Below are positions 30,875 through 30,951 of a stretch of DNA of 30,951 nt, piece by piece. Under the pieces are notes generated by a model. That model ran no database searches. It worked only from the letters and a program-made list of their open reading frames with translations, and had not been told where the DNA came from. The position numbers and the translations under genes are program-made. How positions within the stretch are numbered: the stretch's first letter is position 1; each line of letters starts with the position of its first letter. The DNA is from Scatosoma sp045588185 (GTDB taxonomy: Bacteria; Bacillota; Clostridia; Christensenellales; Borkfalkiaceae): NCBI GenBank assembly GCA_045588185.1, contig JAZNDR010000069.1, positions 1 to 30,951 on the forward strand, written 5' to 3'.

Positions 30875-30951
30875 GGCGGCGTAGCTTAGTTGGTTAGAGC
30901 GATCGGTTCATACCCGATAGGTCATAAGTTCGAATCTCATCGCCGCTACCA
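30875..30951 (+). tRNA. Elongator tRNA-Met (CAT)
   Basis: 77 bases including CCA, ending on the last base of the window. The anticodon loop TTCATAC is closed by ATCGG/CCGAT. The acceptor GGCGGCG/CGCCGCT with a G1-U72 wobble closely matches the Bacillus elongator tRNA-Met rather than the tRNA-Ile (CAT) type. The T stem ATAAG/CTCAT has an A-C mismatch (51 with 63). It lies four bases after the initiator tRNA and is presumably cotranscribed. Confidence 0.92.

Noticed and set aside
1..30951. Mobile element, prophage or defence island
   Set aside because: No transposase, integrase, phage, restriction or toxin-antitoxin gene and no terminal repeats were seen; nearly every gene is housekeeping or metabolic.

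Overview
The window looks like a chromosomal segment of an anaerobic member of the Clostridia (Firmicutes). The support is the gene set and layout: YtxC-like protein next to thrS, thrS-infC-rpmI-rplT order, RNase J, the trmR-trhP pair, T-box and yybP-ykoY (Mn) leaders, strong AGGAGG ribosome binding sites and TTGACA-17-TATAAT promoters. A more exact placement (for example Christensenellales) is only a guess. No insertion sequence, prophage, integrase, CRISPR array or other sign of recent transfer was seen. Most genes lie on the minus strand. Layout: (1) 1-1584 holds a glutamate dehydrogenase gene with its own promoter and terminator. (2) 1584-4104 is a divergent pair, a GH13 oligo-1,6-glucosidase-like enzyme and an AraC-type regulator that probably controls it. 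(3) 4112-12295 is a closely packed minus-strand run, read in the order RNase J, TrmR, TrhP (two steps of tRNA wobble-uridine modification), L-asparaginase, an M29 aminopeptidase, a CobW-type GTPase with a large His/Cys-rich loop, and a second, degenerate CobW-like protein fused to a YcgQ/DUF1980-like domain. Asparaginase, aminopeptidase and glutamate dehydrogenase fit amino acid and peptide catabolism; the two CobW proteins look like a metal (probably zinc) handling pair. (4) 12399-14513 encodes an unrecognised 704-residue coiled-coil protein with internal repeats. (5) 14826-17706 is a type IIA P-type cation ATPase under a clear yybP-ykoY manganese riboswitch whose terminator and antiterminator can be read base by base. 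(6) 17733-23045 is a translation block on the minus strand: thrS behind a T-box, then infC (non-AUG start) behind a probable L20-type leader, rpmI, rplT, a terminator, a SpoU-type RNA methyltransferase and YebC. (7) 23074-26445 has the YtxC-like gene and divergent leuS. (8) 26509-30482 has a secreted, membrane-anchored Ig-like protein, an RluA-type pseudouridine synthase and an RlmI/K-like methyltransferase. (9) 30714-30951 holds a promoter followed by initiator and elongator tRNA-Met genes; the second ends on the last base of the window. Nothing here is a wholly new defence or mobile system. The most promising leads are the tandem CobW pair with its His/Cys-rich repeats, the unknown repeat protein between the ATPase and RNase J, the riboswitch-controlled ATPase (probably a Mn exporter rather than a Ca pump), and the AUC start of infC.
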